This document shows positions 16,461 through 25,469 of a DNA stretch of 64,000 nt, piece by piece. Positions within the stretch are counted from its first letter, which is position 1, and every line of letters begins with the position of its first letter. The notes under the pieces were generated by a model that was not told where the DNA came from, made no database searches, and was given only the letters and a program-made list of their open reading frames with translations. The stretch is from Rhodoferax_B sp049316285 (GTDB lineage: Bacteria > Pseudomonadota > Gammaproteobacteria > Burkholderiales > Burkholderiaceae_C). The stretch is from assembly GCF_049316285.1 (NCBI RefSeq), contig NZ_JBMOXA010000010.1, forward strand, positions 163,646 to 227,645, read 5' to 3'. Both the position numbers and the translations under genes were made by a program.

Positions 16461-17126
16461 ATGCCTTTGCCCCCGAAGCTATTGCCCCTGCTGGCCACCA
16501 CGATGTTGTTGCTGGCAGGCCATAGCGCCATGGCCCAGGCGGTCTACCGCATCGTCGGGCCGGACGGCAAGGTGACGTTTTCTGATCGTCCCCCGCCGCC
16601 CAGTTCGCCGGCCAAAGCCAGTGTGGATACCCGCGCCGAAGCCGCCGCCAACAGCGCCGGCACTGGCAATGTGCTGCCCTACGCGCTGCAGCAGGTGGCG
16701 CGGCAGTACCCGGTCACGCTGTACACCAGCAAAGACTGCGCGCCCTGCAACAGCGCACGCAATCTGCTCAACAGCCGGGGCGTGCCGTACAGCGAGCGCA
16801 CCGTCAGCAGCAATGAAGACAACGACGCGCTGCAACGCATCAGCAACGACAACGCCCTGCCGTTTGGCACCATTGGCGGCCAGCAGCTCAAGGGCTTTTC
16901 GGATCTGGAATGGACGCAATACCTCGACGCGGCCGGCTACCCCAAGACCTCGCAGTTGCCGACCAACTACCGCCGTCCTGCGGCCACACCCTTGGTCGCT
17001 GTGAAGGCGCCTGAGCAGGCCGCCCCGGCTGCCGCGCCGCAAGCCAATGCGCCGCAAGCGCCACCACAAGACCCGCAGCCGCGCAACGCCCCGTCGCCAA
17101 GCAATCCGACCGGCATTCAGTTCTAG
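16461..17126 (+). CDS. Secreted DUF4124-glutaredoxin-like protein
   Basis: A 221-residue exported protein. A signal peptide spans about 1-25 ('MLLLAGHSAMA' cleavage region). A short DUF4124 segment ('AVYRIVGPDGKVTFSDRPP') is followed by a glutaredoxin fold with a CxxC pair in 'LYTSKDCAPCNSARNLLN', and a Pro/Ala-rich tail of about 45 residues. Proteins with this pairing occur widely in betaproteobacteria and are presumed to act in periplasmic thiol chemistry, but function is untested. The ATG at 16461 has GGAG six bases upstream. It follows prlC by 41 bases. Confidence 0.85.
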   Translation: MPLPPKLLPLLATTMLLLAGHSAMAQAVYRIVGPDGKVTFSDRPPPPSSPAKASVDTRAEAAANSAGTGNVLPYALQQVARQYPVTLYTSKDCAPCNSARNLLNSRGVPYSERTVSSNEDNDALQRISNDNALPFGTIGGQQLKGFSDLEWTQYLDAAGYPKTSQLPTNYRRPAATPLVAVKAPEQAAPAAAPQANAPQAPPQDPQPRNAPSPSNPTGIQF

Positions 17127-17139
17127 CAAACGCTTCGCC

Positions 17140-17178
17140 CCAAACAAAACGCCCGACTTGATCGGGCGTTTTGTTTGG
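17140..17178. terminator. Bidirectional terminator between the glutaredoxin-like gene and rpiA
   Basis: A perfect 17-bp stem (17140-17156 with 17162-17178) and a five-base loop. The stem has a GC core (ACGCCCGA) flanked by A-rich and T-rich arms, so either transcript would end in a U tract. It serves the two convergent genes. Confidence 0.9.
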
Positions 17179-17198
17179 ATGCTTAGATGCGTTGCAGC

Positions 17199-17891
17199 TT
17201 AGAACGTCAGCGTCTTCACACCTTCGGCCGTGCCCAACAGGCACACATGCGCCTTCTGGTGCGCAAACACACCCACGGTGACAACGCCAGGCCATTGGCT
17301 CACGTCGGTTTCAAAGGTCAGTGGGTCGGTGATAGCCAGGCCGGTCACGTCGACGATGTGCTGGCCGTTGTCGGTCACCAGTGGTTGGCCGTTTTTCTGG
17401 CGCACTGCGGCCTGGCCGCCCATGGCCGCAAAACGGCGCATGACGTGGGCCGTGGCCATGGGAATCACTTCCACCGGCAGCGGAAACTGGCCCAGCGTCT
17501 GCACCAGCTTGGAGGCATCGGCAATACAGACAAACTTGCGCGACTGTGCGGCGACAATCTTTTCGCGTGTGAGAGCAGCGCCACCACCCTTGACCATGTG
17601 GCCCTGGTGGTCGATTTCGTCGGCGCCGTCGATGTAGACCGACAGCTCTTCCACCTCGCTGGCCTCAAACACCTTGATGCCCAGGGCCTGCAGGCGCTCG
17701 GTAGAGGCGACCGAACTGGACACCGCACCCTTGATCTGGTCCTTGATGGTGGCCAGCGCATCGATGAACTTGTTGACGGTGGAGCCGGTCCCCACACCGA
17801 CGATTTCGCCGGGCACAACGTACTGCAGCGCAGCCTCGCCAACGAGTGTTTTCAGGGCATCTTGAGACAAAACGGGAGCGGGTGAGTTCAT
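17199..17891 (-). CDS. rpiA: Ribose-5-phosphate isomerase A
   Basis: A 230-residue cytosolic enzyme interconverting ribose 5-phosphate and ribulose 5-phosphate. Family motifs are 'IVGVGTGSTVNKFIDAL' for phosphate binding, 'YIDGADEIDHQGHMVKGGG' with the catalytic Asp/Lys, and 'LVTDNGQHIVDV'. Length is typical. It is divergent from pyrD with 44 bases between the starts. Confidence 0.98.
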   Translation of the reverse strand: MNSPAPVLSQDALKTLVGEAALQYVVPGEIVGVGTGSTVNKFIDALATIKDQIKGAVSSSVASTERLQALGIKVFEASEVEELSVYIDGADEIDHQGHMVKGGGAALTREKIVAAQSRKFVCIADASKLVQTLGQFPLPVEVIPMATAHVMRRFAAMGGQAAVRQKNGQPLVTDNGQHIVDVTGLAITDPLTFETDVSQWPGVVTVGVFAHQKAHVCLLGTAEGVKTLTF

Positions 17892-17935
17892 CTGGGAGAA
17901 TCCGGGTTGCTATAAGTTACAGCCTGAATTATCCA

Positions 17936-18991
17936 ATGTCTCTGATTCCTTACGGGCTCGCCCGTCCTTTCCTGTTCGGCATGGACGCCGAAGCCGCGCA
18001 TGAGCTGACGCTCAACAGCCTCGCCATGGCCCAGGGCACACCGCTGCAATGGGCCTATTGCCAGACACGTGTGGACGATCCCATCACCCTGGCCGGCCTG
18101 CAGTTCCCCAACCGCGTGGGATTGGCGGCGGGCCTGGACAAAAACGCACGCTGCATAGACGCGTTTGCCACCATGGGTTTTGGTTTTGCCGAGGTCGGCA
18201 CGGTCACGCCCAAGGGCCAAGCCGGCAACCCCAAGCCACGCATCTTCCGCCTGCCCGCGCGCCAGGCGCTGATCAACCGCCTGGGCTTCAACAACGAAGG
18301 GCTGGACGCCTTTATCGCCAATGTGCGCCGCGCCAGGTTTCGCCAGCAGCACCCGGGCAAACCCATGCTGCTGGGCCTGAACATAGGCAAAAACGCCAGC
18401 ACCCCCATCGAGCAGGCAACCGACGACTACCTCATAGGCCTGGCCGGCGTCTACCCCCATGCCGACTACGTCACGGTCAACATTTCCAGCCCGAACACCA
18501 AGAACCTACGCGCCCTGCAAAGCGACGAGGCGCTGGACCAGTTGCTGTCGGCCGTGGCAGAACGGCGTGAAACCCTGGCCACCGAGCACGGCAAACGCGT
18601 GCCGATTTTCGTCAAGATCGCCCCCGACCTGACCGAGGAGCAGGTGCAGGTGATTGCCGCCACATTGCAGCGCCACGGCATGGACGGCGTGGTCGCCACC
18701 AATACCACCTTGAGCCGCGAGGCCGTGGCCGGTCTGCCACATGCCGAAGAGGCCGGCGGACTGAGCGGTGCCCCCGTGCTCGAGGCCAGCAACCGGGTCA
18801 TACGCCAGTTGCGCTCGGCCTTGGGCAAAAACTATCCCATCATCGGGGTCGGCGGCGTGTTGTCGGCGCAGGACGCACAGAGCAAGATCGATGCGGGCGC
18901 GGACGTGGTGCAGATCTACACCGGCTTGATTTACCGCGGCCCCGCCCTGGTGCGCCAAGCGGCCGAAACCTTGCGGCAACACCGCAAGTAA
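17936..18991 (+). CDS. pyrD: Dihydroorotate dehydrogenase (quinone), class 2
   Basis: A 351-residue membrane-associated flavoenzyme that oxidises dihydroorotate to orotate in pyrimidine synthesis. Seen are the N-terminal amphipathic segment ('YGLARPFLFGMDAEAAHEL'), 'GLAAGLDKNA', 'INRLGFNNEGLDA', 'VNISSPNTKNLRALQ' with the class-2 active-site Ser, and FMN phosphate-binding 'IIGVGGVLSAQDA'. The ATG at 17936 was preferred over a start 30 codons upstream because that extension would run into rpiA and is not family-like. Confidence 0.98.
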   Translation: MSLIPYGLARPFLFGMDAEAAHELTLNSLAMAQGTPLQWAYCQTRVDDPITLAGLQFPNRVGLAAGLDKNARCIDAFATMGFGFAEVGTVTPKGQAGNPKPRIFRLPARQALINRLGFNNEGLDAFIANVRRARFRQQHPGKPMLLGLNIGKNASTPIEQATDDYLIGLAGVYPHADYVTVNISSPNTKNLRALQSDEALDQLLSAVAERRETLATEHGKRVPIFVKIAPDLTEEQVQVIAATLQRHGMDGVVATNTTLSREAVAGLPHAEEAGGLSGAPVLEASNRVIRQLRSALGKNYPIIGVGGVLSAQDAQSKIDAGADVVQIYTGLIYRGPALVRQAAETLRQHRK

Positions 18992-19072
18992 CGACCGCTT
19001 TAAAGCCCGCTAGCGCCTTTGGCGGCGCGGGCACGAAGCGGACCCCGGGCGCCGGCGGCGTTCATGCGGTGT

Positions 19073-19318
19073 TCAGGCCTTGACACGTTCCAGTAAGGCC
19101 CGGCCGCTGTCGGTGGTGCTATAGACCACCGCCACGTCTATCACCGGGCCGCCCTCCTCACCTGGGAATGAGGGCAGTATCTTGGCGTCCAGATAACCAC
19201 CATCCACCAGCTTGGCCACATAGTCGATCATCACCGGACAAGACTCGGTGACCGGCGCACCGGCACTCTCGATGCTGCCATCAAGTTGTTTGAGGTAACT
19301 CAGCAAAACGGCTTCCAT
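19073..19318 (-). CDS. Small conserved-looking protein of unknown function
   Basis: An 81-residue acidic protein without signal peptide or membrane segment. I do not recognise a family. It begins 'MEAVLLSYLKQLDG' and has 'CPVMIDYVAKLVDGGYLDA', which looks helical. It lies 67 bases downstream of the DUF3182 gene on the same strand, so they may be co-transcribed. Codon usage and GC pattern look like real coding sequence, and no overlapping gene competes. Confidence 0.6.
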   Translation of the reverse strand: MEAVLLSYLKQLDGSIESAGAPVTESCPVMIDYVAKLVDGGYLDAKILPSFPGEEGGPVIDVAVVYSTTDSGRALLERVKA

Positions 19319-19385
19319 CAGATGCTCCCAGAAGTGAAATCGGCGATACGGTTGAAGATTGAGGCAGAGTTAAGCCCGACCACGT

Positions 19386-20573
19386 TCAGCGCAGTGTGCT
19401 GGCGGGCAGGCTGCTGCTGTAGCCATCGAGGTCCAGCACTGCGTATTTGGTGAGCGGGCCCAGATCGGGGTCCTCGCCCTGAAAATACACCACGGCATAT
19501 TCGGGCAGCGCCTGGTACGGCCCAAACTTCTCAAAGCAACTCGCTCGCAAGGTCTTGAGACCCTTGTCCGCATGGAATGCCTCCAATGCAGCCATCTCCG
19601 CGGCAGACGCAGCCCCCATGTGCCACGACGGCTGCAGCACACCGGAGCAGCGCTGTCCAACGGCATTGAAGCCATGCACCACGTCGTAGTGCGCACGCGA
19701 GGCACAAAACCCGGGAAAGCAGGCTCTGACAGCCATGTCGTAGACCAAGGCATGTTCCACTGCGGTACGAACGGCCCCCGACGGCAGTGTGGCCAGCAGC
19801 ACGTCAAAGCCGCCACGCACCACCATCAGATCGGCGCCGCCGTAGACCAGGGCGCCGTGCTGGTCTGGCGTCAACAGCTGACGGCCAAAATAGCTGGCCA
19901 CGATGCCAGCCACAGACACCTGCCCCACACTCAAGGTCTCCACGTCGGACAACTCGTGCTCCAGCACCACCCCGTGGCTGCGCAGCTCCTGGTTGTCCAT
20001 GACCGCCAGCAGCGCATTAAACGCCGTGCGGTCGTGCACCACGGTTTGCCCGCGCCCACCGGCGGCTGAAACCGGCTTGATGCGCATCGCCCCCAGCGGC
20101 AGCAGCCGTTCCGCCGCCAGTGCCGCATCTTCACGAGAAAAGGCGGTGTATCCGGGCAGCACCGCTTTGGCCACCATGGGGTAGAAGTCGGGGCTCCAGC
20201 CTCTAGGCGCTACCGCCTCGGGTGAATAAAGCGGGTGGCTGATGGCCTTGCTGGCGACAAAAGCCTCGGGCACCAGGCCACCAAAAAAATCATCCGCGCC
20301 GCGAATGCCCAAGGACTGTGCGTGGTCCAGGCCCACCAGGGTTTCGCAGGGCACCAAGTAGGTTCGCTCTGGCCAGCTGGGCTGCGGCAATTCATCCGCC
20401 AAGCGGTAGCCCTTGAGCCGCGCGATGCGCCGCGCAATTTCCCTGCGGGTGACAGCTTCGTGGCCCTTTTGCTGGCCTGGCAGTCCCTGGGTGTAGGGCA
20501 TGACCACGCCCAGATCTTCGTTCGAACGCAAGGGCGATCGGATGGCGGAACGCTGCAAGGTCTCGACAAACAT
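19386..20573 (-). CDS. DUF3182 family protein (ATP-grasp-like)
   Basis: A 395-residue cytosolic protein. The central part has an ATP-grasp look: 'MRIKPVSAAGGRGQTVV' resembles the lysine plus glycine-rich loop that binds ATP, with 'GVVLEHELSDVETLSVGQV' downstream. Overall it matches the DUF3182 family of proteobacteria, whose reaction is unknown to me; ATP-grasp enzymes usually ligate a carboxylate to an amine or thiol. The ATG at 20573 has an AAGGGG ribosome site; an in-frame start at 20657 adds 28 unrelated residues. Confidence 0.75.
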   Translation of the reverse strand: MFVETLQRSAIRSPLRSNEDLGVVMPYTQGLPGQQKGHEAVTRREIARRIARLKGYRLADELPQPSWPERTYLVPCETLVGLDHAQSLGIRGADDFFGGLVPEAFVASKAISHPLYSPEAVAPRGWSPDFYPMVAKAVLPGYTAFSREDAALAAERLLPLGAMRIKPVSAAGGRGQTVVHDRTAFNALLAVMDNQELRSHGVVLEHELSDVETLSVGQVSVAGIVASYFGRQLLTPDQHGALVYGGADLMVVRGGFDVLLATLPSGAVRTAVEHALVYDMAVRACFPGFCASRAHYDVVHGFNAVGQRCSGVLQPSWHMGAASAAEMAALEAFHADKGLKTLRASCFEKFGPYQALPEYAVVYFQGEDPDLGPLTKYAVLDLDGYSSSLPASTLR

Positions 20574-20879
20574 GGAACACCCCTTCAAAACCAAGGCAAA
20601 AAATACACGCAGTTTTTGTGCCCGGCCCGCCAAGATAAGCGGGATGCATGCACGCAAAAGTTCAGCAGAAAACGTCTGGCCGCCGGGACTTCATCAACTG
20701 AAGCTAAAGCCTGGCGTGGAGCAGGTTTTCATCTGAGCGCCATTGTTGAGGGCCGTGAGGGCCTGCGGTGTAAGCCTTGTCCGATAGGGCTGTCGGTCAA
20801 GAGAGGGTGTGTTGCCGCAACTGCGCGGCACAACCCGGGATTGACTCGAACACCGCCTGAGGGGCTGCGCCAGGCTACG

Positions 20880-21341
20880 TTATTTGCTCTTTTTGACCGT
20901 GTTGATGCTGCACGCGGCCTTGACGATGCGATCTTTTGGGTTTGCCGCCATGTCGCGAAAGGCCAGCATACGCACATCTTTTTCGTCGTAGACCACGCTG
21001 CGCATGCTGCCGGTCCACAGCGGCCCGGCATACAACATCTGCGAGCGGTGCCGCGCCACACCGGTTTCGCAGTCGATCATCACGGAGGACACATAGGAGC
21101 GAAATGCCTGGCCGTCCCGGGCCATGCGATCCTGTGACCGGTTGGCCCGGATGCTGACCAGGCGCGAAGTGTCAAAGACCACGGCGCTGGTCACATCGAC
21201 CTGCACGGTCTCGCTCAGCGGGTCCAGCGGATCGCCCAGGATGGTGAGCCAGATGGGCTCGACCACCGGAGCCGCCGCATTGCCGCACAGCGACAGCAGC
21301 CAGAGGCCGGCAGCGGCAAGAAGGTGTTTCCCGGTGGTCAT
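20880..21341 (-). CDS. Secreted surface-adhesin-E-like hypothetical protein
   Basis: A 153-residue protein with an N-terminal signal peptide (about 1-23, 'HLLAAAGLWLLSLCGNAAA'). The rest is a compact beta-rich domain with one cysteine pair (C92 region 'MIDCETGVARHRSQ' and 'VKAACSINTVKK'). The arrangement recalls the CNP1/surface-adhesin-E-like domain common in betaproteobacterial small exported proteins. It is preceded and followed by non-coding DNA, so it is probably monocistronic. Function unknown. Confidence 0.65.
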   Translation of the reverse strand: MTTGKHLLAAAGLWLLSLCGNAAAPVVEPIWLTILGDPLDPLSETVQVDVTSAVVFDTSRLVSIRANRSQDRMARDGQAFRSYVSSVMIDCETGVARHRSQMLYAGPLWTGSMRSVVYDEKDVRMLAFRDMAANPKDRIVKAACSINTVKKSK

Positions 21342-21404
21342 AGGTTGGAGTTTAGGCCAAGCACCAGCAGCAAAACCGTTTGATCACATTGCTTTTTGCG
21401 GCCG

Positions 21405-22514
21405 TCAAACCACCACCACGCGGTTTCGTCCGCCGGTCTTGGCGCTGTAAAGCGCTTTGTCCGAGCGGGCGATGGCGTCGTTCAAGGCCTCATAGGGCAA
21501 TACCTCGGTGACGCCCAAGGACACGGTGAACGAAATGCCTTGCTCGGTGATGACGGCATCCGGCGCACGCAGGTCCAGGGTCAGGCGTTGGTCTTGTGCC
21601 ACGATGCGAAAACGTTCAGCCAACTTTTGGGCGCCGGCGTGGTCGTTGTCGGGCAGCATCAGCAAAAACTCCTCACCGCCCCAGCGCGCAACAATGTCTT
21701 CTTCGCGGCAGGTGCGGCGCAGCAGTTCGCCCACGCGCACCAGCACTTTGTCCCCGGCGTCGTGGCCATGGATGTCGTTGATCTGCTTGAAGTGGTCGAT
21801 ATCGATCAACACCAGCGCCAACGGGCGTTTGTGGCGGTGGGCACGCGCCATCGCATGTTCGGCCAAGGCCAGGAAATGGCGCCGGTTCGACAGGCCGGTG
21901 AGTGAATCACGCGTGGCCAGTTCATGCAGGCGCTGCTCGGCATGGACCACCGCATTGCGGTACACGTGGGCGACGTAGGAGAACATGGCAAACACAATGC
22001 TCACATTGAACGCGTTCACCACATGAACACCCCAGCGGTTCAATGGCGTCCACGGGCCATAGGCTTCGGCCGCCATGTCCAGCCCAAGATAAAACGCCAG
22101 CAGCAGCAACACCAGACAGACCGCCTGCCGACGCGGCGCGTTGCTCACCACAATCGCCGGAATGAACATCATCAGGTAGTAATGAAAGCCCGCGCCCCAG
22201 CCTATCAGCATGGTGCCTATGGCGGCGTGGCCCAGCACCTCGGCCCAGATCAACACCAGCGCCAGAACATTGCGCCGCCGCTGCAGCAGCGCATAGGCCA
22301 CGGCGTAGATGGCAACACTGGCCACATTCATCCAGGCCAGAAATGGCGAGTCCAGCAGGTGGAACAAGATGAACAGCAGGACGTCGACACACGCCGCCAT
22401 CACGACCACACGCTGCACCATTACCCAAAAGGCCCGCCCCACGCGCCGCCCGTCTCCGGGCAAACGTCCGGCCTGCGGCGCGGCTTGCACCGGCGAACTC
22501 AAGCCCTGGTTCAT
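21405..22514 (-). CDS. Membrane diguanylate cyclase (GGDEF)
   Basis: A 369-residue protein making cyclic di-GMP. About five or six hydrophobic helices occupy residues 25-190. The C-terminal GGDEF domain has 'DSLTGLSNRRHFLALAEHA', 'LVLIDIDHFKQINDIHGHD' and the active site 'ARWGGEEFLLML'. An RxxD inhibitory site (REED) sits five residues before GGEEF, so product inhibition is expected. Its start overlaps the stop of the upstream oxidoreductase by four bases (ATGA), indicating translational coupling. Confidence 0.93.
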   Translation of the reverse strand: MNQGLSSPVQAAPQAGRLPGDGRRVGRAFWVMVQRVVVMAACVDVLLFILFHLLDSPFLAWMNVASVAIYAVAYALLQRRRNVLALVLIWAEVLGHAAIGTMLIGWGAGFHYYLMMFIPAIVVSNAPRRQAVCLVLLLLAFYLGLDMAAEAYGPWTPLNRWGVHVVNAFNVSIVFAMFSYVAHVYRNAVVHAEQRLHELATRDSLTGLSNRRHFLALAEHAMARAHRHKRPLALVLIDIDHFKQINDIHGHDAGDKVLVRVGELLRRTCREEDIVARWGGEEFLLMLPDNDHAGAQKLAERFRIVAQDQRLTLDLRAPDAVITEQGISFTVSLGVTEVLPYEALNDAIARSDKALYSAKTGGRNRVVVV

Positions 22515-23641
22515 CGCGCGCCTGGCTGGGCTTGCACGGGCGCCTGCAGGCAGGCCAGGACCTGCTGGGCAATCGCCAGTGAGCTTGTCAGCCCAGGCGA
22601 TTCGATACCAAAAAGATTGACCAAACCGGGCACGCCATGCACGGCCGGGCCCTGGATCACGAAGTCTTTGGCGGCCTCATGCGGGGCCTGGATCTTCGGC
22701 CGTATGCCGGCGTAGCCGGGTTGCAGCGCGCCATCGGGCAGGCCTGGCCAATACTTGCGCACTTCGGCGTAAAAGCCGTCGCCGCGGCGCGGGTCGACCT
22801 GCAGGTCGGCGGGGTCGTCGACCCACTGCACATCCGGGCCAAACTTGGCCTGGCCACCCATGTCCAACGTGAGGTGCACACCCAAACCAGCGGCTTCGGG
22901 TGCGGGATACACCAGGCGCGAAAACGGCGCGCGGCCACTCAGGGTGAAGTAATTGCCCTTGGCGTAGTAGGCGCTGGGCACATGTTCGGCGGCCAGGCCG
23001 GCAAAGCGGCTGGCCAAAGCCGGGGCCGACAAACCGGCGGCGTTGACCACCCAATCGGCTTCAAGCTCGGTGCCGTCTTCCGCTACCAAGACAATAGCAC
23101 CTTGCGCACACTGCGCTTGCTTCAGAGGCGAATTCAGTGCCAACATGCCGCCGGCGTTCTCAAGGTCACCTAGCAGGCTCAGCATCAGCGCATGGCTGTC
23201 GACAATACCCGTGCTGGGCGAATAAACCGCGCCCACACAAGCCAGATGGGGCTCCATGGCGCGTGCTTCTTCGGCGCTCAGCAACACCAGGTCGTCGACA
23301 CCGTTGGCGGCCGCTTTGGCGATGATGCCCTGCAATTGCGGCAACTGCGCCTCGGACGTGGCCACAATCAGTTTGCCGCAACGTCTATGCGCAATGCCGC
23401 GCTCGACACAGTAGTCGTAGAGCAGCTGTTTGCCCTGCACACACAGCTTGGCCTTGAGCGAGCCTTGGGCGTAATAAATGCCGGCGTGGATCACTTCGCT
23501 GTTACGTGAACTGGTGCCTGTGCCTATGGCATCCGCCGCTTCCAGCACCATCACTTCACGCCCAGACAAAGCCAGGGCGCGCGCCACCGCCAAGCCGACA
23601 ACACCGGCGCCTATCACCACACATTCGACGCGGTCCATCAC
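22511..23641 (-). CDS. FAD-dependent oxidoreductase, L-2-hydroxyglutarate oxidase-like
   Basis: A 376-residue DAO-family flavoprotein. The FAD dinucleotide fold is 'CVVIGAGVVGLAVARALAL'. 'GTGTSSRNSEVIHAGIYY' and 'GIVDSHALMLSLLGDLE' are strongly like L-2-hydroxyglutarate dehydrogenase/oxidase (LhgO/YgaF), which oxidises L-2-hydroxyglutarate to 2-oxoglutarate. The start overlaps the N-formylglutamate amidohydrolase stop by four bases, and its own stop overlaps the cyclase start, making a tight three-gene operon. A glycerol-3-phosphate or other 2-hydroxyacid substrate cannot be excluded. Confidence 0.88.
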   Translation of the reverse strand: MMDRVECVVIGAGVVGLAVARALALSGREVMVLEAADAIGTGTSSRNSEVIHAGIYYAQGSLKAKLCVQGKQLLYDYCVERGIAHRRCGKLIVATSEAQLPQLQGIIAKAAANGVDDLVLLSAEEARAMEPHLACVGAVYSPSTGIVDSHALMLSLLGDLENAGGMLALNSPLKQAQCAQGAIVLVAEDGTELEADWVVNAAGLSAPALASRFAGLAAEHVPSAYYAKGNYFTLSGRAPFSRLVYPAPEAAGLGVHLTLDMGGQAKFGPDVQWVDDPADLQVDPRRGDGFYAEVRKYWPGLPDGALQPGYAGIRPKIQAPHEAAKDFVIQGPAVHGVPGLVNLFGIESPGLTSSLAIAQQVLACLQAPVQAQPGAR

Positions 23642-24486
23642 AAGGCCCTGGGGTCGGTTTCAAGCAACAAGGCGACCAGCGACTTCAGGTTGGCCTGCAA
23701 GGCGTTGAAGCCTGCGTTCATTTCCAGGGTTTCTTCGTTCATGTACAACTTGCGGTTAATTTCGATTTGCAGACTGTGGCGCTGCGCCTGGGGTTGGCTG
23801 TAGCGGCGCACCAGCTCTACGCCTTTGTAGGGGTGGTTGTAGGCCACGTCATAACCCAGGCCACGCAGGTGTTCACACACCAGTTGCGACAGCGCCGGGT
23901 GCGCGGTCGTGCCATCGCGGTCGCCCACCACAAATTCGGCGTGCGCCTCGCCGGGGAAACCGGTGGCAAATTGCGAGGCTATCGCCGGCATGGAGTGGCA
24001 ATTCAGATGGATGCAATAGCCGTGCCGTGCGTGGGCCGCATCAATCGCCGCGGCCACGGCCGCGTGATAGGGCTGCCAGCAATTGGCAATACGTGCCTCG
24101 CCCTCGGCCACCGACAGCTTGCGCTGGTACAGCGGCACGCCGTCATCGGTGGCGCGCCAGATCAGGCCCTTGCCCAGGCGCACCTTGGCCAGCACGGCGG
24201 GGTCTTCGGCTACCGGGTGCGGCCAGGGCGCGTCGAACATGTCGACATCAATCTCGGTGGTGTTGCGGTTGGCATCCAGATAACTGCGCGGAAAAAGCGC
24301 CTCCACCCATGCCGCGCCCATGGCCGGGGCAAAGTCGTAGAGCTTTTCAACATGGGTGTCTTCCGCTTGCCGCAGCAGCGGCAGCGCACACGCGTATCCA
24401 AAGTCGCTGGGGTAGTCGGTGCCGCTGTGAGGCGAATCGAGCACGAGAGGCGAGTCGCCCTCTTTGAATCGATAAACGGTATTCAT
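23638..24486 (-). CDS. N-formylglutamate amidohydrolase
   Basis: A 282-residue hydrolase expected to release formate and L-glutamate from N-formylglutamate, the last step of one histidine degradation route. Family features are 'LDSPHSGTDYPSDFG' near the start, 'IHLNCHSMPAIASQF' with metal-ligand histidine, 'YNHPYKGVELVRRY' and 'LQIEINRKLYMNEET'. No hut genes are nearby, so it may act on other N-formyl amino acids. First gene of the operon with the 2-hydroxyglutarate oxidase-like gene. Confidence 0.9.
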   Translation of the reverse strand: MNTVYRFKEGDSPLVLDSPHSGTDYPSDFGYACALPLLRQAEDTHVEKLYDFAPAMGAAWVEALFPRSYLDANRNTTEIDVDMFDAPWPHPVAEDPAVLAKVRLGKGLIWRATDDGVPLYQRKLSVAEGEARIANCWQPYHAAVAAAIDAAHARHGYCIHLNCHSMPAIASQFATGFPGEAHAEFVVGDRDGTTAHPALSQLVCEHLRGLGYDVAYNHPYKGVELVRRYSQPQAQRHSLQIEINRKLYMNEETLEMNAGFNALQANLKSLVALLLETDPRAL

Positions 24487-24678
24487 TCATTGCCATTGTG
24501 CCCGACGAATGTGTTAAGCGCAGGTGGCGAAAGCCCTAGCGGCATCCTTCTTACAGCGACAAAATAGCCCCTGGAAACCCCTTTTTTCGCCACCCCTGGC
24601 ATTTGGCTGGAAATGGGCAACGCGGGCATACTGGGTTTTTCGCCAACAGGTTTTTACTCATCTTTGCCGACACGCCAC

Positions 24679-25413
24679 ATGATCGAGTTCCACTACTGGC
24701 CCACACCCAACGGTTGGCGCGTTTCCATCATGCTCGAAGAGTGCGCCCTGCCCTACCAGATGGTGCCGGTCAATATTGGCCGGGGCGAGCAATTCACACC
24801 CGAGTTCATGGCCTTGATTGGCCCGCACAACCGCATGCCCGCCGTGGTGGACCACCAGGCTGGTGAGGGAGCTGCGCCGATCACGGTGGTGGAAAGCGGC
24901 GCCATCCTGACCTATCTTGCCGAGAAGACCCAGCGTTTTCTGCCGGTCTCAGGCCCAGCGCGTTATGAAACCTTGCAGTGGCTCGCCTGGCACTACGGCA
25001 ACCTGTCGCCGGCCTGCGCGCAGAACATCCACTTTCGCCGCTATGCCCCCTCGGACAGCGGCGCAAACGCTTACGCGGTGGACCACTTCACGCGCGAGGT
25101 GCATCGCCTCTATGTGGTACTGGAAGCGCAACTCGAGAAAACCGGCGCCTATGTGGCGGGCGCCGAGTTCAGCATTGCCGACATCGCCATCTTGCCCACG
25201 GTACGGCTGCACACCGGGCACGAGATCGACCTGGCAAACTTCCCTCACGTTCAGCGTTGGTATAACCAGGTATCGGCACGCGAGGCTGTGCAGCGCGGCC
25301 TGAACCTGGGCCAGGAATTGCGCGCCCCCGTGCTGAGTGCGCAGGCGCGGCTAGCCTTGTTTGGCGACAACGACCCCGAGCCCCCCGCGCCGGAGGTCGA
25401 CGAAGGCACTTAA
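24679..25413 (+). CDS. Glutathione S-transferase family protein (YfcG/YghU-like)
   Basis: A 244-residue protein with an N-terminal thioredoxin-like domain ('IEFHYWPTPNGWRVSIMLEE', 'IGPHNRMPAVVD', and the glutathione-contacting 'TVVESGAILTYLAEK') and an all-helical C-terminal domain ('YVAGAEFSIADIAI'). 'WPTPNG' at the start is the mark of the Nu-class YfcG/YghU group, which has disulfide-bond reductase activity. The ATG at 24679 fits family starts. An in-frame ATG at 24613 is possible. Confidence 0.88.
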   Translation: MIEFHYWPTPNGWRVSIMLEECALPYQMVPVNIGRGEQFTPEFMALIGPHNRMPAVVDHQAGEGAAPITVVESGAILTYLAEKTQRFLPVSGPARYETLQWLAWHYGNLSPACAQNIHFRRYAPSDSGANAYAVDHFTREVHRLYVVLEAQLEKTGAYVAGAEFSIADIAILPTVRLHTGHEIDLANFPHVQRWYNQVSAREAVQRGLNLGQELRAPVLSAQARLALFGDNDPEPPAPEVDEGT

Positions 25414-25469
25414 GCGGCTCGTAAGCGGCGCTCAAGCCTCGTCACACACGGCAACAGCCTGCCAAGCGC

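Noticed and set aside
19004..19032. GC-rich hairpin between pyrD and the 81-residue gene as a terminator
   Set aside because: The stem is imperfect and no T-run follows on either strand, so termination is not supported.
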